From: Drechslerella dactyloides
Taxonomy: Eukaryota > Ascomycota > Orbiliomycetes > Orbiliales > Orbiliaceae
Assembly (NCBI GenBank): GCA_020064725.1
Contig: JAGTWJ010000001.1
Location: 2,232,001 to 2,296,000 of the forward strand
Length of the DNA stretch: 64,000 nucleotides
Reading direction: 5' to 3'
Position numbers and translations under genes: made by a program. Shown piece after piece: positions 1 through 13,900 of the stretch. The stretch's first letter is position 1. Each line of letters begins with the position of its first letter. The notes under the pieces are model-generated. The model saw nothing but the letters and a program-made list of their open reading frames with translations, had not been told where the DNA came from and made no database searches.

Positions 1-500
1 CCAAGTCAGAGACGAGTACAGGGAGGACTTTGATGCCGGGAGAGGCGGGTACGGCCGGAGCCTTCAGTCGGGCAAGGAGATGGGGCATGAATATGATTAA
101 GCTTTTAGTCACTCATGGACTGGGGTTGCGGGTTGTACGCTGTGTGCGGGATATGTCGGTGGGTAGGCTGCTGCTGATACTGATGCGATTTCATGCACGA
201 TCGCCGACATTCCGAGATGCGAATTTGGCACTTGGAGGGACAGGCGGTGGGTGGGTGAGATGCGAGGTTGAGGATGGGTGGGTGTGTGGACGGATGGAAG
301 GGCCAGTGGAAGGGGAGAAGGATGCAGGGTGGCAGGATCCTGTTTTTTTCGACGTCGACGACCCTGGTGCTGGATTGGATTGGCTCGATTCTGGCGGTCC
401 TGCGATCCGGTCGAGCCACTGTGCGAGGGGACGGTAACCCATCAGTCTGGTATAACAGATATCCACCAGGTTACTCGATCGACCAGGGGGTGTCTATATT

Positions 501-525
501 TGTCTGTCCGTCTGTCTGTCTGTCC
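501..525. repeat. TGTC/CTGT microsatellite
   Basis: An imperfect run of tgtc/tgtccg units. The same tetranucleotide family recurs at about 2138-2153, 5240-5255, 13785-13805 and 24125-24150. Confidence 0.8.
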
Positions 526-3500
526 GCATGGGAGCTACTATCTATAGATTGATCGCTTGATCACTGATTACATCGCAAGACGGCGTTGCTGAATATACTG
601 GTGCATACCTCTCCATCCCAGCCCTCCACCGCTGCCCAAGTAGCGAACGAGCGAAACGAACGAAAGAACAGACGGACGTCTGTGCTAGAGATGAACATCC
701 ACCCCTGCGCTGCCGTCTATGAGCAAGTATATACACTATTATACCCCCATCCTCTCGCCCTGTTGTTTCGTTTCGCCGAAAGCGGTTCCACAGATATCAT
801 TTTCGTATCTTCACAATCAGTCATAAATTGGTAATATCCAGCACCAGCCTGTGCGCCTCAATCGAGCCGACGAGCCAATAACGGGACCAGCTGCTCTCGA
901 CATATCAGCCACGGTAAGTATAGTATCGTATACGTAGGGTACATACCTCGGAACACACGCAACTGAGCTTCCACAAACAAAATTCCGTGCGATGCCTCAA
1001 ACACGAGTTTATATTAATACTATAATAACAATAATAACTCGTGCCTCTAAGCTTAGTAGTATAGATACCGTATAAGTGTCACATGCGCAGCAGCTCTGCA
1101 GCTGAACATGATATCATCCGCCATGACACGGCACGACGCGACGGTCAGGCAAACACGGCCGGATAACCAATGATCGGATTAAGCGGGGGTGTACAAAGCT
1201 GATTCGATTGATTGACGGCCGGCCGGGTCCCGCTTAGCTTAGCTCCTTATAGTAGCTTCGGTAGATGTTTGTACACGGTACTTTACAAGTAACCAGACCT
1301 TATCTCTATTGCTGGTATACCGGTATACTTTACTTAAGTTGTGCATCTACGGAGCATGTGTGTACGACAGCTTGGACGCAGGCTATCATGATCAGCAGCG
1401 TATGCAGAAGATCCCGTGTGATCGGTTCTGGGGAACGCGAAAGCCACTGGTTACATCTGCGGCCCTAATATCGCGTATTGAGACCGACCCATTGGACGGT
1501 TTCCAGCTGCTGCGGCTTGCCTGCCTCTCTGCGTAACCGCTCGAGAGCCCGGGTACCGGTGGCAACAATCTCGATAGCTTTGCCGAGTCGAACAACCAGG
1601 CAGCGAAAGGGAACGTCCCACAGCCAGTGCACTGCTGCTGCTGCTGCTGCGCCGTCGAACCAGAGGATTGATTCCAAGGGAGCACAATTGAGACGGAATA
1701 TCTCGGTTCGAGGTCGTCGACATGGTTGACATATAGCCGTGGCGAATGGTAGACGCACGCTCGATACTCTCGACTTGGCTCTTAGCAATGCCTCGAGAAG
1801 TTTATTGACGCCTTTCATTCTCATTCGTGCATTTGGGTTTCATGTGAAGATTGTCAATTGGAATCAATCAATCGGTTCATATGATCGATCTTGGGATTCG
1901 ATCCCATGTGGCGGAGGCGTGGAACCAGGCAACCTGATCCTGTTGCATGTTGACAGTGCATTGTCGGCCTGCGAGCCAAGCTCGACAATATTGCACCGGT
2001 GGGTGGTACAGCATGATGGTATTTTGATACCACCGGCGGGCGCGCGCGCTCGGCATGAATAGGAATTGAAATCCTGCGTCCGAACGCCATGCAATGCATG
2101 TCCTTGCCGTCATGTGCATTTCGCCGATTATCCGTCTGTCTGTCTGTCCATCTGTCAGGCGCATAGCAATACACACCAATGCAAACTCGAATATCTTGTC
2201 GAGGATGGATGCAATGAATATTACAATCCCAATGGCCAGCTCTTGCGTAACGTTCCATCCATAAGGAGAGACATGCTGCGTGATATCTTGCCTGCATCGT
2301 CTTCGCAAATCGCAGCGCGCCAGGTAACTGAACTCAGCTTGCCCGATCCCCAGTGCCGTGAGCTCATGAGCATGCATGCTTGGTAAGAAACTCGCATATA
2401 CACGGAACGGCAACCGGGCACGTTACGTTACTCAAGCTTTGATATTGGTCACGAATCGCAATTGAGAGAGCTGGCTAGCTGGCCGGCTTGGCTTGGCTTC
2501 CTGCTGCGATTGACTCCAGCCAGTCTGTGCGATAGTACGTGTAATTGTACTTGGCAAAGTTGAAAATATTTGTGTCATGGCCTGATTGCTCGGAGAGCTC
2601 TTGTCTCTCACCTGTGTTTCGATGGATTAAGAAAGAGAAATGAAAATTTTACAATCAGAAGACGTAAGGGAGACGAGAAGGAAAAAAAGGCAAAGGGAAT
2701 ATTTTTGTGACATAAATCCGACACGGCGAAGAGCGCCGTGTGTGGGGCCCGGTGCTCCGGGGCAGTCCTGACCTACTTTCACTTTCTTCTCGTGTCATGT
2801 TTTCAATTTTCAATTTTCAAAGGTTTTTTTTTCTGGTCTTCCCCATTAATACCTCAAATCTCGGATCCAGACATGCATATCGGCTCTGCAGCATTCTTGC
2901 CTACCCGCATGCAAAGCTGTCATTGGCCGGTGGCGCACGTCAGCTATCCGATGGACGGTTTAAGATCAGAAGAGCTGACAGTGTTTCAGTTCGGCTGAGG
3001 AAGGTGGGTATGCATGCAGCTCCAGGTATGTATGTAATAAGTATGTGGATGGATGGATTGCCCACGGGGAACGAAAAGAACAACAGCAAAAGAGCACCGG
3101 CCAACAGGGAGCTGTTTGAGGTGGCCCGATGCGTGATCGCAGGCCGGATCTCGATCGATTCGAAGCATGAAACCTCAAAGCATAGCCATACCGAAGTTAT
3201 GTACTTATCTTGATCAACCAGCACTTGCGGCGCGCGTCCCGCAGCGCTGGCGATGCATCCGATAGATCGTCGCCAGCTAGCTTGTTTGACAGTGACTCGT
3301 GTGTGTCGAACGGGACTCGAACCTATCCGCTTCCATCCTGCCATCTCTGCATACAGCATGCACGACTGACAGGTGTGTGTGGGTATCTGTGTTGTTTGTC
3401 GGGCAGCCGGGGATAGCGCCCCCAGGAATCCAAATATCTGGGCACGAAGACCGTCCCAAATCGTCCACCCGCGCACAAGAGTTATCATTTTGCGAGATTG

Positions 3501-5852
3501 GCATGCAAGCGGCTAGGCCAGATCTCCAGCACCGTGCCGGCAGATACATATGTCATCAGTCAGAACGTCCCGTATGTCAGTGTGTAATGTATGTTCAAGT
3601 GTGCATATGCTATGCATGCTCCGTAGCGCTGCTAAGCGAATGAGAAAGGACTGAGAGCGGCATGATGCGCCTCTTCTATCTGTGACAGGCAAAACGTTCC
3701 GTACCAATCAATCTTGGCCGTCCCGAACTTGACGTGTGCCAGATTTGCTTTGGCCGGACGGATAGGATTCCTGATTTGTTGGTCGGCTCGCCGAGTCTCG
3801 TCAGCGATACTACACTGTGCTTCGTACGCTGTGGTGGTATGGTATATTATAAATGGCTGGCTGCGGTCGACGGCGGTGGTTCTTTTTTCGGGCATTCGAC
3901 AAGGAGGCACAGCTCGGGTGCAAGGGCGAGGACAGGCATGTCTTGCTCGCAAACGAGCTGAGCTGAAGCATCTGGACGATAGGATCCGGCCGAAAGATTG
4001 CCCACGTGTGGGCGAGTACCGATCCTTCCAGCCAGCTGCCAGATTGATTCGGTATCCTCGACAATAGCGAAAATGCTCCGCAGTGTAATATAGGGCGGTT
4101 GATACACTGGTGCTTCAGATCCGGGGGTTTTAAAAGCAGCCTTCTCGAGTAGGTCTTCGTTCGCCCCCCGTAATTAATTATAATCGGGGCCCCTAGCCAA
4201 TTTTGTCGATAAGCCAGTGCACGTACGGCGGCGAACGTCTGGAGGTTCGCGTCGATGGAGGTAAGAAGTAAGTACGTACGGCAGTATTGACTTAGCACTC
4301 GCATGTAACCAAGTGCGCCGCATGGGATGCCATAGACGCCCTGCAGAGTCCGAGTTGTCTTCTCGATCCGAAGACGACAGGAGCTGGCAGGACCCTTGCT
4401 GCCTGAATTTGAGTGGGTTTCGGCCGGGATGTCGCTGGTTCGGCACGCATGCTGCTTTGGCAGGTTTGTGTCATCAGCCAGCAGAGCGTCCGACAACTGC
4501 TCACAGCCGGACAGCGGCTGGCAAGGGGGCTGAATAAGCGAAGACCCCCGGTCGACGACCGATTCCAGCAGTCCGGTTGCATCGTCGGGGCGCCCCGGTG
4601 CGGCATCGCTTTTTTTGGTGGTGTTGGTCGCCGGGGAGGCCCTCCGTCGAAGTTGTTGTTCGTCACGATAACTCTGCGACAGCGATATATTGGGTTTGTG
4701 TGCGCTATTTCCCCGAACAGCTACCTGAGACCGCCCAGCCGACCGGGGGGCCAGCTCAAGCTCAGGGACCCCGGCCCTGGGCGAAATGACATGGGGCCAT
4801 CCTACCCCGGATCTCATGCTGGCCGCTGCTGCTGCTGCGTTGCTGGTAGTGGATGTATGCTTGCTTAGCTGTCCGGAATGCACTTTAATGCTGGTCGGTC
4901 GGTCCCGTAGGAAAGGAAAGACCCGGGCGGTTCGTTCGCTGGTGCGACAATGGAACCATCAGCAATTGGGCAAAAGAGTGCGAACACTAAGAGAGAAAAA
5001 ATTTAAAGAGAGTTCGCCAGAACGACAACCTTACAAGTATTGCTCACTAGCACTCGAAATAGTCCTGTAGTTGGGTCACTAGTACGAGCTTGACGACGGC
5101 TATTATGCGGCCCTTGCAAGAAATATGTCATGTCAAGGATAGACCAGACCGGAGGGGGATCCGATTCTCCACATCTCGAGCCCGGGGCCAGGCCACGCAG
5201 CAAATTAGACTTCTCCATTAAATATAGCAGCCTTCCAGCTGTCTGTCCGTCTGTCAATCCCAGTAAATGACAGTACGTAGCTGTCAGCCGTGCGTACATA
5301 CATACATGCGGACGTGCGTGCGCTGCGCTGGTTTCTTTTCGATCTAAATGCTCCTAATTTGCCCTGTTTCGGCAACGTCACGTAACGTTAGCAGGCATCC
5401 GTCCATTCATTTCCAGAGCCCAATAAAATCAAAAAGGTGTCAGCAGCTCAGCATGCAGCAAAAGGAAGAAGCCTACGTCCGCTATACATGCACGTACATT
5501 TTCTGGGCCGGACATACTTACAGACGTACATACATGCGGGTGGTCATGATGATGAGAGTGTGCAGGCATGCTGCCAGATGATGAAACCGATCTGGTGCTC
5601 GGGCCCTGTATCGATCGATTCCTTTCTGTCGAGAATAAAATAGCCATCCATTCCGGTGGATGTCATACCAGCTCTTTTTTTGACACTCCATTATTAACAT
5701 GACATCCATACAATACATGTCATGTCCACGTCCACACGCGCCGGTATGGGATTTTTGGCAGCTGGCTGGCTAACATACCGTACGGGGCAACTGGCTAAGA
5801 AAAATAATCAGCACGCGGACAACGGCCGCTAGCTATTAAAGCATGCATGCTC

Positions 5853-5874
5853 GACATGACATGACATGACATGT
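5853..5874. repeat. GACAT pentanucleotide repeat
   Basis: Four tandem gacat units ending in a self-complementary acatgt. Confidence 0.8.
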
Positions 5875-7060
5875 CTTAATTAACCCGTAGACAGCACTCT
5901 ACTGGCTGGTCGTGATCAATGCATCTGGCTCGGCGAATGATGCTGCTGCCGGCCGGCCGTCAACTCGGTTACTCGTCTAGACCTTCCTAAACGCTCCCGC
6001 TATTGGGATGAAAAAACCTGTTGGAGAATGTGTGTTGCTGCTGCGCCTCCGGGGTGCTGGCCGGGTGCTCGAATTCACTAGTTTTACTCGGACGTGCTTT
6101 TATTAGTGCAGAACGTGCATACATTATTACATATGTTAACCGGCTGTCAGAAGGGTAGGGAGGAGTGTAAGGTATGTCATTTGGTTTTCCACGTACAGAC
6201 AATTGCATGCAAGTAAAAAAGAAAAAGGTGCTTGCGAGGGCAAAAATATCGCTTGCTGGAGTTAAAACGTTAAAGCTGTCTTTTTCTTCCTTCCTGGCAT
6301 TAATGCATTCCCAATGCTTAAGCAATCAGATGACCAACTGACATTTCACAAGAGAACCAGTCATATCAAGGAATGCTAGGATATCAAAGATATATAGTAA
6401 CTAGTAGTATCATTGTGCTTTGGTTGTGTGTGTGTTTTTTTTTTTTTTGGTTTTCCTGCTTGTCTTCTGTTTTTGCGTTTCTTTCGTTTGCGTAAAAAGG
6501 GCGCTGAACTGGAGAGCTGAGTACCCGGTACATGTAATGTATCTGTGTGCTGGACAAAGGAACCGAGAAACAAGCTCCTGTCATCAGAACTTTTTTTTTC
6601 CTTTTCAGTTGAAGCAGATCAATGAACATTAAGCGTGAGGTGGGAGGTAGGTAACAAATTATTCGTTGAGGGGTGGTATAGGGTAGTAAATGCACAAGTA
6701 AAAGCCAATAAGATCGATAGTAAGAAATCCGGAGAGAAAATAGATAATAATAATTACACTGCCGCCCGCGCGCCCGAGAAAAAGAATACCGTGATCAAAC
6801 GCCAAATGATGCTCTACCTAACATTACTGTACCGAAAAAAAAGGATATGTTAAAAGTAAACAAAAAACAAGAACTCAAGTAAGTATGTATAGTAATAGGA
6901 TAATAGTAAAAAAGTATGGTAAGAATCGACAGAGAGAAAAAAGAATATGGCAAGAATGGGAGTCGAGAGGCGTGAAAATTGTGAAAGAAGAACAAGAGGA
7001 AGAATAGGCGAGCATTATTACTGAGTGTTCTTCGTAGATCGTTTACTGTTCATAGATCGT

Positions 7061-8379
7061 TTACTGGTGCCCGCTGCCAGGTCGCAACTCGGTAGGTCTC
7101 AGATACGCAAGATGGGATTTGGCGTCCATCTCGCTGCGGGTGGGACCGCTGGGGTGGTTATAGGCTGGCAATCGTCGTCTCCGGGCGTTGATGAACCAAT
7201 TGCTGATCTAAATGGCGACTCTTGTTAGCTTTTCTCGTCTATCCTGTGAGGGGCAGGCAGCAGGCAGCCTCAACACCAAACACATACCTGGTTCATAGTC
7301 AGCCCGGTCTGGTTGACGAGCTCCAGTTTCTGGTCTTCGGTTGGGTAGGGGTGGTGAAGGTGAGCGTGCAGCCAGTTTCGCAGAAGGTCGGTGACTTGCT
7401 TGGGGAGATTTCCTCGGCGCTTTTTCCCGCCCCGCAGCTGCTCGTATGGATCGGTGTGGTCCATCTGGGACGAGTGGGTCAGCTGGCTGGAGGAGAAGGG
7501 CGTCCGGTCCTGCGAGTGGGCACCGGACATCCTCGCGCTCGAGTACATCTGGCCGGAATAATGCATCGGCGGGTTGGGCGACGTCGGACTGAGTTTGTGT
7601 TGCATAATGTTGGGGTTTTGGTGCGTGCTGTGAAGCACCTCGTTCAACGACGCGGACGAATAATGTTGTCGGTCCTTCTCGAACGGCGATGTGAAGATGG
7701 GCGGCTGGTCGGTGGGGTAAATAGCTCCGAAGGTCTTCCGGTCGGAGGAAGCTGGGGTCAGCGGGACGTCGTAGGTACTCGCTCGCGGGCTCACCAGCGA
7801 GTAGTGTCGCTGCGACTGGTGCATCTGCGGGAAAGATGGAAGCACGCCGGTGCTCATGCTTCTCTCAGGCATCTGAAACTGGCCGGAAACAGAGGTGGTA
7901 CGGCTGTGGGGAGTAAGAGGAAGGTGTCTTCTCTCTCTCATCTCATCGCGCCCGGCTTCGGTTTGGGGATATGGCACTCCGACAGATGTGCGGATAGTGA
8001 GTCTCCGACGCTTTGGAGACGGCAGCGTTCCAAGGTTGACCTCTGCATTGGGAATTGTCCGGCCAGGCGAGACGGGACTGCCAAAAGGGTGAGGAGGAAG
8101 GGCGGTCGGGGAGATCAGACTCGTCAGTCCGCGAGGCTTGCTCACGGACTTGCGGGACGGCGTGTGAGAGCGAAATTCTGGGATGGCCTTGATAATAGAC
8201 GTTGTTCGTTAGCATGGATGGTCCGCCCGTGGGCAAGCAAGGGAATATGCAAGCGAGAGAAGCGAAGCTTATCTTACCTCGTGGAGAGACGGGAGCGTGA
8301 TGCTGTTTTTGCCAGGAGTAGCCAGAGCGGAGCTTGTTTCCACTGGGCTGGGCTCGCTTCCATGGTCCTGTTCTTCCAT
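7061..8379 (-). CDS. TALE-class homeobox transcription factor (Tos8/Cup9-like)
   Basis: Predicted nuclear DNA-binding regulator. Three exons are read on the minus strand: 8379-8278, 8187-7288 and 7207-7061, giving 382 residues. All junctions are GT-AG, and the first intron carries a perfect TGCTAAC branch site. The homeodomain lies at residues 288-348 and is split by the second intron inside the recognition helix. Helix 1 follows KKRRGNLPK. The Pro-Tyr-Pro three-residue loop extension that defines TALE proteins is present. The recognition helix reads ISNWFINARRRR, with Ile at homeodomain position 50 and Asn at 51. The N-terminal 280 residues are Ser/Pro/His-rich and apparently disordered. The start is the ATG at 8379, directly after a pyrimidine-rich CAG that could itself be the acceptor of a leader intron. 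The closest relatives I recall are the fungal Tos8/Cup9 group, which act in copper, transport or developmental control. The target genes of this protein cannot be read from the sequence. Confidence 0.9.
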
Positions 8380-9720
8380 CTGAGGGGAAGAATGGACGGA
8401 TGGAGGAGGGGTGATGGTGAACGGGCGGGTGGTGATCTTAAGACTGCCCAGTCCTAGGAGATCCCGCTCGCTCCGCGGCGTATCTGTTCATCGCAGTCCC
8501 GTTAGCCTGTTTGTTCTGGAGATGAGGGGGGAAATCCAAGCTCTAGAGCGTGTATGTGTGTGTGTACGAGGGTTCGCGCGGTGAAGCCGGACGGTCTTCG
8601 GGGTCATGATTCATTTTTTATGTAATCAGGATTTCCGATGACGGTGTCGCGGAGGTGCGTGCAGGTCGGATGCAGAGATTCAACGCAGCAAGTGAACCCG
8701 ATCCTGCTGGCGGGCAGATGGGATACATGCCCGAGCATCTTCGGACAGCCCGGCTGCGATGCAGGCCCATTGCAGCCTGGATGATCATATGAAGGACAAT
8801 GCGATAAGGGAGGAGGCAGACATACGTATATCGTAGCGAACGGAAGGCTGCTCACCTGGCTCGATCTTGATGCTGTCTGCACACTCTGGAGTCCGCAGCC
8901 GGCCCGGCCACTCGCAGCGCTCCGAAGGCGGGCTTTGTTGCTGCACTGCAGAAAGCGCACAACGCTCCGTGGAGAGACCGTGGGAATCCAGCTTGTCGTT
9001 TGTGTCTGAGGAACCCGGGGGAACTCTTGTTGTAGGAAAAGAAGGATGGAGGAGACCTCGAGATGCCCGTCAGGATCGATAGGCCTGAGGGGCAAGTCCA
9101 GGTGCGGCAGCGGGTGACGGGACGAGAGCCCAGAAGGTTGTCGAGTCGATATGGACGACTGGAGTCACTGTCACGGTTTCTGGTCTGCAGCTGTTCAATG
9201 TACGACGTCTGCAGAGGGCAGCGGCTACAGCAGGAAAGAAGAAGGACGATGCAGCAGCGGGTTCTGTGCCTAGGCTTCGGGGCGTATTGGTACCCGTCTT
9301 TGGAATCTGATAGGGCCCCAATGGTCCGCGAGCTGTGTGTATTCAATCGCGAAGCCGGAAGGCTAGTGGTTCTCGGACTCAAGAAGTGGAGCTGGAACCG
9401 GTCTCTCGAGGCTTAATTCCCAGCGGCCCGTTCGTCCAATTTGTTCTCTTCTGCCCGATGTCTTTCTGAGCGTGACGGCAGTATAGTACGTAGGATGCCC
9501 TCGAATTCTCTTTGTAGATATCCGAAGCAGTCTCAAGCGAAGGACGTCTGGAGCAGTAGCAGTAATAAAGCAACAGTAGTAATCCGCAAATCGAGGGCCC
9601 GAGCAAGCAAGCTAAGCAGCAACGCACAATTAACGCGGAGGGTCAAGGTGGAAAACCTGAACAGCGAAAAAATAAAATGGCTTAAGGACTCAGAGAAGAA
9701 TTGAAAAGGCTGGTGAGATG
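8380..9720 (-). promoter_or_regulatory. Probable long 5' leader and promoter of the homeobox gene
   Basis: There is no coding gene here. On the minus strand a good donor (CAG then GTGAGC) lies at about 8857, and a branch-like GGCTAAC followed by an ACAG acceptor lies at about 8481. This suggests a spliced 5' untranslated leader of several hundred bases. Transcript data would be needed to place the start site. Confidence 0.4.
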
Positions 9721-12700
9721 AAGCCGGAGCTTGCGTGATGACCTTATTATATATGAAATGAGAATGCTGTTGCCGATATGATATTGGGATATATATAATT
9801 TAAGAGATTGCGTCCGATAGTTAGAACCGCATAGTTGGGTCGGTCAGATGGGTTGGGCACATCTCAATTCGATTAATATAAAAAAAAAGGTGGGCAACGA
9901 CCGTTTTAAGTAGGATTGTGTGGGATTTTAAAGCATGTCAGAGGTGAAGAGCAGTTTTAGCAGAAGGGCAGCGGGAAGGAGCGAGGGGACTGCAAAACTG
10001 GGTCGCCTCGGAAAATAAGAAACGCTTCGTATAATTTATTATTTCCCTGGGCTTTATTTTTCTGGAGGGGGGGGTCTCCAGTTTAGATAGAACAAGTGCA
10101 GACATTACATACAGAGGAATTGTATAGGTAAGGATGGTGTGCAGGGTAGTTTAGGGTGTGTGTGTGGGAAGTTGTAGGGGGGGTGCAGGCAAGCAGACCA
10201 GTTACAACCAGGCGAAGATCGAAGACAGCCAACGACCGGACCAAACCAGACCAGTATCAGCCAGCCAGGAGGGGAGACAGACTGGCGGGCTAGCTGGCTG
10301 GCAGACCGGCCAGACGGGCGAAGGCAAGGGCCAGGCCTGGGGAGCCAGTCCGGTTCCATACCGTGGGCTGGACAGTAGCTTGGGGCCGGACGGCGGCCAG
10401 GGATGGGCCACGGGGGAAGAACGGGGAGACGATTCAGTCTGGCTGGCATTATTGGATTGGAAACGAAGGCAAGAGGCCACTAATGCTCGCTGGCACGGGT
10501 ACCCACTACTAGCCAGACCCAGCATTGGAAAAAGAAATGTCAAACGACAGCGAGAAGAAAAAAAAGCAGTTGTAACTTTTTTAAATTTTTGTGCATCTTG
10601 GGGCTGCTGGGACGGAACTGGAGAAAAGAAGAAACGTGAGGTCCAAGAACCTGACCCGTGAGGAAAAAGAAAAAACGCCGCCCTCACCAACAAGTGAGCA
10701 TCAGCACACACAATTAAACCCGGCCCGAATGCGAGGAACTGAACTGGCGAAGCAGGGCAGCAGCAGCACTCGCAGGCCAGCAGAGGAGGTTCAAGCTCGT
10801 CAGCCCGCCAGTTGCAGAGCTGTTGCGCAACAGCGGTAACGAGAAAAAAAAAAGAATTACTTAATAACAGGTTGAATAAATAATGGGGAAAACCCACGAT
10901 GCCATCCAGACTATACTGTTAAAGGCAACAATAGCGACTTATTCGCTACCTCGGGCATATCCACAACTATCTCCAGCATATTCCACTGTGGAGAGTGAAA
11001 GAAAAAACCTGTTACTTCGAATTCCTGTTCCTGTTCACATGTCTTTACAAACAATCGTCTATCGGAATCGAACCAGCTGTTCCAGATCGTAATCCACAGC
11101 AAGTTTAGACCGCTCCAGTGTAAAATTACTCTGTTGCGTAATGTCAGTCACCTGCACAGCCGGCTGGCCGGCGATGTGCATCTTTTGCCTTGCTCGCAGC
11201 CTACCCGGCGTGAACAGTGTAGTATTTTCTCCCCTTCGCTGCACGGCAGAAGGCTTTCGTCCTTCTCTACCGACTGTAGGCTCCGTCTGTTTGCGTCGGT
11301 GCAAATTATTGCTGCAGCGATTGGCGTTCAATCTGGGCGAGGAAGTAAATTTCGGAATGGCCCCAATTAAGATGACTACGACTACTGCTGCCGTTTAATG
11401 ATGTTCTGAATCAGCAGAGAAAAAAGCATATCAAGAAGCAGTATAGCTTCAGAAAAGAAAATGTGTGTTGGCTTGCGGCCGTGCAGCTTGTGCAGCTGTG
11501 CAGCGGTGATGCGAAGGATGAAACCTGAACCTACGCACAAATTAGTCTGGTGAGAGGAGATTTCAGTGGTGATATCTTGCATCCTAACATTTAACGGCGC
11601 AAAGCGGAGATGCTGCATGCCATGAATTAAAGGAACGGAAAAAGAAACGGGCTAGAAGCAGGAGAATACCTGCGAAATCCAATGCAGATGCGCACACAGA
11701 ACGGGAACTGCTATAGCTACATGTTAATCGACAGGTAGACGGCTACCCGGAAAATACGAAATGCAACTACTTGCGATTGACAAAAAGGAAATAATTGCCA
11801 CAGCCAAAGGGGCGCCGTCAATTTCACGGCATCGTGCTGGCTTGCTCCATCCGCCTCCAGAGACGGGCCAGACGGAGAATTGATGCCTCGTAAATGTATG
11901 CGTATGTAGCATGTTATGTCTGGATGTATGTACGCCTGCCTGCCCGCCCGTATGTATGGCTGGCTGTATGGGGCGATATGTACACGCGGGTAGCTCGGAC
12001 ATATGTCGACATGTTGGAAACAAGACGCTTTATTGCCTCGAGTTAGCTTGGTCAGGTACAAGGCAGGTAGATTGCATGTACTGGCTTGAGGCTGTACCTG
12101 GATCGCATCTGTACATACATTACAGACATCCAGACATGCATACACTAACATGCAAGCGAATGTGAATGCCGATAACAAGTAATCTCAAGATGCAGAGGAA
12201 AGCTACCCAGGCTTCCGATGCGATGCGATTGCGGCTCGTGTGGCAATGAGCTCTCTCAAGCACGTAGGGTCCGGAGAGCAGAGCTGCGAGTTGAGGTAAC
12301 GTTGTTGGCCGAGCTCGAGCGAAGCCGGCAAGCAGGTCGAGCAGGGCAAGCAGGGCAAGCAAGCAGGCAGGCAAGCTGGAAGCTCTGCTGATTGACCAGA
12401 AAACCGAGCCGAGCGAGGCCAGGCACGCAATTGCATGTACGCAATGTGCCTGAGCCGGGCAATCGAGCGTCGCATCGTATCATGTGTGCCATGCCGCCCA
12501 GCGCTGGCGGGGAGAAAATGGCGGATCGTTCAATTTCACCTGCAGATTGGAAACATCAGCCTTTTCTTTTGGTGCCGTTCCTTTTGCTGGCCAGGGCAGT
12601 GTTGCAAAATGCTCCTTGGCTGGGCGGGCGTCCCTGTGCGGCGGGCTTGCGTTGGCTGCTGCTGCGACTGCGGCGGCCCCGGGCGGCCTGCTCTCGAGTC

Positions 12701-12833
12701 CCCGGAAACCACTCGAACGAACCATCGTCAATCCTGTTACTTGGCCCACACATGCCGTGGCCACCACCACCGCCATCATCAATCGCCCTGCAGGCTGCTG
12801 CTTGAATACTGCCAAACGCCGACGACACGCCGT

Positions 12834-12866
<33 letters not shown>

Positions 12867-13900
12867 GTTTGCTGGCCTGCCAGCCTGCTTGTGGTCTGAC
12901 CCGATCCGACCCAAGTGAGCCTGGACAAATCAATCGCTCAATCGCTCAATCCGCAATCGATCAGGTTGCACGGTGCGAGTCTTGAGTCTTGGAATCCGAT
13001 ACGAGCTTGCAAAGTTGCACACAGTCCGGCTGCCTGTTGTTCCACGTCATGAACATGTTGTCCTCCCAGCCGGATATCCCAATCTCCCATTGCATTGTGA
13101 GTCTGCGACCCAGAATGTTCCTCGGACGGCGCAAATTATACCGCGAGCAGGCACGCTCGCATCGTGCGCATCCCGAGCCACGACGAGTCCAACAAATGCA
13201 ACAGCGTCCGGACCCACTAACAAACCACATGCACAGCCGTAGAAACCTCATCAAAACTTATGTACGGCAAGCCGGCGGGCGGGCTGGCATTCTCCGAGCC
13301 TTTCTCTTGTCATGTCTGACAAAACACACGTATCAGGTGCGCTGGATTGGGCGTACGTACGGTTGCCGTCCAAATCGCGATATATATGTAGATACGGAAT
13401 CGAAGCATCCATGCGCATGCATACGTATGTAATGAAAATGCGCGCAGAACAGCACTTTGGATAGTTGGGTAGTGTACCCTGGTCCGATCATGTTCATCCA
13501 TGTTCGTGTCCATGTTAGGCTGGTCGATGTGCTGTTTATGATTAGACGAGGGACGAGGAATGCGTAGCAGAGCTTGCCCGAACAGGTATCGCATCGTATC
13601 AAATGTCCTGCGCATGTGCGGAGTACACATGTGTGTATGTAAATGTACCGTAAATTCGATTCATGTAATATAGTCATTGCTCAATCGCTAGCCCGGTGGA
13701 CTTCCAAGTTGATACTCATCGGGGTATGCACGTTACAAGTACGGCCGAACCGGTCTGCAGTCCCGCACTCGGCTTCTCTAGAAGGCAGGCAGACAGGCAG
13801 ACAGGTAGGCAAGCCGTGTCACAAAATCTCATCCCGCGCAGCGCTGCAGCGCGCAGGGTCTCAATCTTGCAGCTCGTCCGGATGGCGGAGAATAGGAGAC
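9721..13900. other. Gene-free stretch, microsatellite-rich
   Basis: No supported gene. Open frames of up to 231 codons on the minus strand (10202-10897) are Cys/Ser/Pro-rich and unlike known families. Contents include CAGG/CTGC-type repeats near 12330-12370, the CTGC run at 12836-12866, a GCAG/ACAG run near 13785-13805, and GT- and G-rich tracts at 10065-10190. Confidence 0.6.
12836..12866. repeat. CTGC tetranucleotide microsatellite
   Basis: Nearly eight perfect tandem ctgc units. A degenerate continuation follows on the right. Confidence 0.9.

Larger units (their letters stand above)
1..7060. other. Gene-poor intergenic region with microsatellites
   Basis: I see no ORF here with a recognisable domain, fungal intron pattern or coding-like composition. 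The longest open frame (minus strand, 3810-4883) is low-complexity and matches nothing I know. The stretch holds short simple repeats: TGTC-type at 501-525 and near 2138-2153, CTG repeats near 1628-1650, ATTTTCA-type near 2797-2820 and a GACAT repeat at 5853-5874. The last 400-600 bases are AT-rich and probably form the 3' untranslated and termination region of the homeobox gene, which ends at 7061 on the minus strand. Confidence 0.6.

Noticed and set aside
1885..1912. Hairpin GGGATTCGATCCC resembling a tRNA T arm
   Set aside because: No accompanying cloverleaf.
3296..3375. Possible tRNA on the minus strand (GGTTCGAGTCC-like B box)
   Set aside because: The T stem does not pair properly and no acceptor, D or anticodon stems could be folded around it.
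3810..4883. 357-codon minus-strand open frame in the gene desert
   Set aside because: It is the longest unexplained frame, but composition is low-complexity Ser/Arg/Pro, there is no domain, and overlapping frames on the other strand are of similar quality. RNA evidence would be needed to accept it.
7222..8457. 411-codon plus-strand open frame
   Set aside because: It is antisense to the homeobox gene, whose spliced frame gives a complete homeodomain. The plus frame has no recognisable domain.
10202..10897. 231-codon minus-strand open frame
   Set aside because: Cys/Ser/Pro-rich translation through simple-sequence DNA, with no domain.
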